From NCBI GenBank assembly GCA_003557765.1, contig PWNO01000144.1, positions 1 to 17,102 on the forward strand: a DNA stretch of 17,102 nt, read 5' to 3'. This DNA is from Bacteroidales bacterium (GTDB lineage: Bacteria > Bacteroidota > Bacteroidia > Bacteroidales > UBA7960). Within the stretch, counting starts at the first letter, position 1. Each line of letters opens with the position of its first letter. The translations under genes and the position numbers were made by a program. The notes beneath the pieces were generated by a model. It did not search any database and was not told the origin of the DNA. It was given only the letters and a program-made list of their open reading frames with translations. This document shows, piece by piece, positions 15,415-17,102 of this stretch.

Positions 15415-16797
15415 TTAAAAGAACAATAGCGTGGCAACTCCGAAATAGATGAGCAGTCCGGTTATGTCAACTACCGTGGTGATGGCCGGGCTGGCAGCGA
15501 TGGCCGGATCTCCGCCAAACCGTTTGACGAGCAGGGGAAGACCGGCACCGATCAGCGTTGCGGTGATGACCTGGGCTGCAAGGGCAACAGAGATCCCGAA
15601 AGCAATGAATCCCAAGCTATGCGGCAGGGCGACATCGGATTGCCAGGACAGGATCAGGATCATGAAAAAGGAGATGACGCCCAAAACTCCGGCGAGCATG
15701 ATGGAGATATGGGCTTCCTTTCGCAGGATGCGGAACCAGTTTTTGACACCAACCTGTCCAAGGGCCATGGCCCTGATGACCACGGTTGCGGCCTGGCTTC
15801 CGCTGTTTCCTCCGGTATCGGCTACCATGGGAATGTACAAAGCCAAAATCATCAGGGCCGACAGGGCTGACTCGTAGCGCTGGATGATCATCCCGGAAAC
15901 AAATCCGATCACCGTGAGGATGGCGAGCCACGTCACCCTTTTTCGAAAATGACCGGCTGCCGTCGTTTGGTTGTAGTTGAGGATCTCACTGCCTGGAATG
16001 ATGCCCATGAACTTTTCCATGTCTTCGGTCTGTTCCTGGCGGATCACCTCAATGGCATCTTCCTGGTGAACGATGCCCATTAGCTGGCCTTTTTCGTTCA
16101 ATACGGGCAAAGCCAGCAACTCATATTTTTCAATCTTTGCCGCCACGGTCTCCCTGTCCTCGTCAAGGTTAGCCGATACGGGTTCTTTGCGCATCCTGCC
16201 CCTGACTATCTCATTTGGGTCGGCAATGACCAGGTCTTTCAGTGTCATATAGCCATGCAACACCATCTGGTCATCCACCACATAGAGGTGAAAAAGCATT
16301 TTTTCTTCGGGATCATCCTGCCTGATCTGTTTCAATGCCTCAGCGCAGCTTTGATCAGCTTTGATGATGGCAAAATCGGTGCTCATGACCCCACCTGCGG
16401 TGTCGTGTTCGTAGGCACTCAGGCGGAGGACGTCCTCGCGGATATCTTTTTGGAGGTAGGGCAATAAGGTGACTCTTTCCTGGGTATTCAACTGCTGGAA
16501 GGTGTCGGCCCTGTCGTCAGAAGGCATTTTTTCAAACATCCGGGCAAACCACTTCTTGCTCACGTGTTGGAAAAAATGCAGCTGCCGGGGCAGGTCAAAT
16601 TCGGCAAAGATCTGTCCCTGCTTTTCCACCGGGAAAAGGGAAAGCACGGTGATCAGGTCTTCATTGGAAAGTGGTTTCAGGGCTTCAGCAATTTCAGCCT
16701 CTGGCAGTTCTTCTAAAGCGGTAATGACCTCATCCAGGCTCTCCTTTTTCTTGACTTTGTGTTTGATCTCTTCCGAAAAAGATTGCTCTTTGTTCAT
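15415..16797 (-). CDS. mgtE: MgtE magnesium transporter/channel
   Basis: MgtE is an inner-membrane Mg2+ channel gated by cytosolic Mg2+. The 460-residue protein has the full layout: an MgtE N-domain of helical repeats (about 20-130), two CBS domains (about 135-255, beginning HDTAGGVMST), a connecting helix, and five membrane helices (about 287-459). The pore signature YIPMVADTGGNSGSQAATVVIRA (321-343) and the last-helix signature PAIAASPAITTVVDITGLLIYF are intact; D444 in this segment corresponds to the conserved filter aspartate of the family. The start is the ATG at 16797, which gives a charged N-terminus and normal length. Upstream are a -7-like box and the end of an ORF6N gene. No Mg2+ riboswitch is evident in the 117-base leader. 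Confidence 0.96.
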   Translation of the reverse strand: MNKEQSFSEEIKHKVKKKESLDEVITALEELPEAEIAEALKPLSNEDLITVLSLFPVEKQGQIFAEFDLPRQLHFFQHVSKKWFARMFEKMPSDDRADTFQQLNTQERVTLLPYLQKDIREDVLRLSAYEHDTAGGVMSTDFAIIKADQSCAEALKQIRQDDPEEKMLFHLYVVDDQMVLHGYMTLKDLVIADPNEIVRGRMRKEPVSANLDEDRETVAAKIEKYELLALPVLNEKGQLMGIVHQEDAIEVIRQEQTEDMEKFMGIIPGSEILNYNQTTAAGHFRKRVTWLAILTVIGFVSGMIIQRYESALSALMILALYIPMVADTGGNSGSQAATVVIRAMALGQVGVKNWFRILRKEAHISIMLAGVLGVISFFMILILSWQSDVALPHSLGFIAFGISVALAAQVITATLIGAGLPLLVKRFGGDPAIAASPAITTVVDITGLLIYFGVATLLFF

Positions 16798-16862
16798 ATG
16801 ATATCGCGTTCAAATGGTAGGTTATGAAATTCTCCGTCCTTTGACTAAAGTTTATTCACAGG

Positions 16863-16870
16863 CAAATGTA
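16863..16870 (-). promoter_or_regulatory. Candidate -7 box for mgtE inside a short inverted repeat
   Basis: TACATTTG on the minus strand matches TAnnTTTG and lies 66 bases before the mgtE ATG. The -33 position is poor. The box overlaps an inverted repeat, GGCAAA (16861-16866) with TTTGCC (16873-16878) around a 6-base loop. Confidence 0.35.
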
Positions 16871-16902
16871 CTTTTGCCGGATCATACCTTCATTAAAAAA
16901 CA

Positions 16903-16935
16903 ATTAGAAAAGCATTAGAAAGGTATTAGAAAACG
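16903..16935. repeat. Three tandem 11-bp units with ATTAGAAA core
   Basis: ATTAGAAA occurs at 16903, 16914 and 16925, exactly 11 bases apart. The units are ATTAGAAAAGC, ATTAGAAAGGT and ATTAGAAAACG. The two right-hand units form the last codons and stop of the ORF6N reading frame on the minus strand. The 11-base period is close to one helical turn. Confidence 0.7.
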
Positions 16936-17102
16936 GCGCATTTCAACAAAGGCAGTGATAATCTTGATGCTGACCTCAATGGCTTTTTTACTTTTCAGCA
17001 CTGCTGATAACATGGCAACTCCTGATTCAGTAAATGCAAACGGGATGTATTTTCTATGTTGCCCCCTGTTAGGGTTTAAGGTCGCAAAATGCGACCTTAA
17101 AG
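16915..17102 (-). CDS. ORF6N-domain (KilA-N-like) protein, C-terminal fragment, probably truncated
   Basis: An open minus-strand frame enters from the right edge and runs 61 codons to a TAA. It reads LRSHFATLNPN, then KYIPFAFTESGVAMLSAVL, then KSKKAIEVSIKIITAFVEMRRFL, then IPF and stop. This matches the conserved end of the ORF6N domain (LRSQFATS...PYAFTEQGVAMLSSVL...AI.V.I.IM.AFV.MR). ORF6N is a DNA-binding-type domain of phage and mobile-element proteins, common in Bacteroidota genomes; its cellular role is poorly known. Full-length relatives, as I recall, continue for tens of residues after MRRF. Here the frame stops three residues later, within the 11-bp repeats, so the gene may be truncated. 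The N-terminal part lies outside the window. The reading was made by direct translation. Confidence 0.75.
   Translation of the reverse strand, partial: LRSHFATLNPNRGQHRKYIPFAFTESGVAMLSAVLKSKKAIEVSIKIITAFVEMRRFLIPF
17075..17101. repeat. Perfect 12-bp-stem palindrome within the ORF6N frame
   Basis: The left arm at 17075-17086 contains AAGGTCGCA and pairs perfectly over 12 bp with the right arm at 17090-17101, around a 3-base loop. It could pass for a terminator, but it lies inside the open ORF6N frame, where it encodes the conserved R-S-H-F-A-T stretch. Confidence 0.8.

Noticed and set aside
15183..15437. 84-codon minus-strand frame over the 8-bp repeat array
   Set aside because: Its repetitive product (FVLLSF units) comes from the tandem repeat, and it overlaps the adaptor start in another frame.
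16798..16914. Mg2+ riboswitch (M-box or similar) upstream of mgtE
   Set aside because: The leader from the candidate promoter is only about 66 bases, too short for an M-box, and no conserved core was recognised.
17075..17101. Intrinsic terminator
   Set aside because: The stem is perfect, but it has no T-run and sits inside an open ORF6N reading frame that continues well past it.

Overview
The window (about 17.1 kb) reads as ordinary chromosome of a member of the phylum Bacteroidota. The grounds are a serine-palmitoyltransferase-type enzyme of the kind Bacteroidota use for sphingolipids, TAnnTTTG-type -7 promoter boxes upstream of several genes, few Shine-Dalgarno sequences, the small protein / mutL / rhomboid / rhomboid neighbourhood, and an ORF6N-domain protein. 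Genus cannot be fixed from the sequence. Except for the first two genes, every gene is on the minus strand.

Layout from left to right. (1) The 3' end of a thioredoxin gene and a DUF58 (von Willebrand A-like) gene, both on the plus strand. (2) A convergent minus-strand PLP enzyme, most likely serine palmitoyltransferase, with its own candidate promoter. (3) A minus-strand run read from right to left: a small single-span membrane protein (9529), mutL, two rhomboid proteases, uvrB, and an M23-fold protein overlapping uvrB by one base. It ends at a strong hairpin. The run joins mismatch repair, nucleotide excision repair and intramembrane proteolysis. (4) A tripartite heavy-metal-type RND efflux operon: periplasmic adaptor, inner-membrane pump, outer-membrane TolC-like channel. 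The adaptor gene is broken by one in-frame amber codon. (5) mgtE, a magnesium channel/transporter. (6) At the right edge, the C-terminal end of an ORF6N (KilA-N-like) protein that stops early inside an 11-bp triple repeat.

In the efflux operon the adaptor should link the pump in the inner membrane to the TolC-like channel, so the amber codon probably disables the whole complex unless it is read through or is an assembly error. TAG also ends three other genes here (the thioredoxin, the SPT and rhomboid 1), so genome-wide recoding of TAG is not a good explanation.

I found no clearly new multi-gene system. The points most worth following are the amber codon in the adaptor, a MutL whose endonuclease metal-site motifs are altered, an exact 8-bp-period repeat array in front of the efflux operon, an operator-like palindrome inside the promoter of the mutL run, and a 12-bp-stem palindrome inside the ORF6N reading frame. 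No tRNA, rRNA, CRISPR array or insertion sequence was seen. No gene-free stretch exceeds 300 bases.
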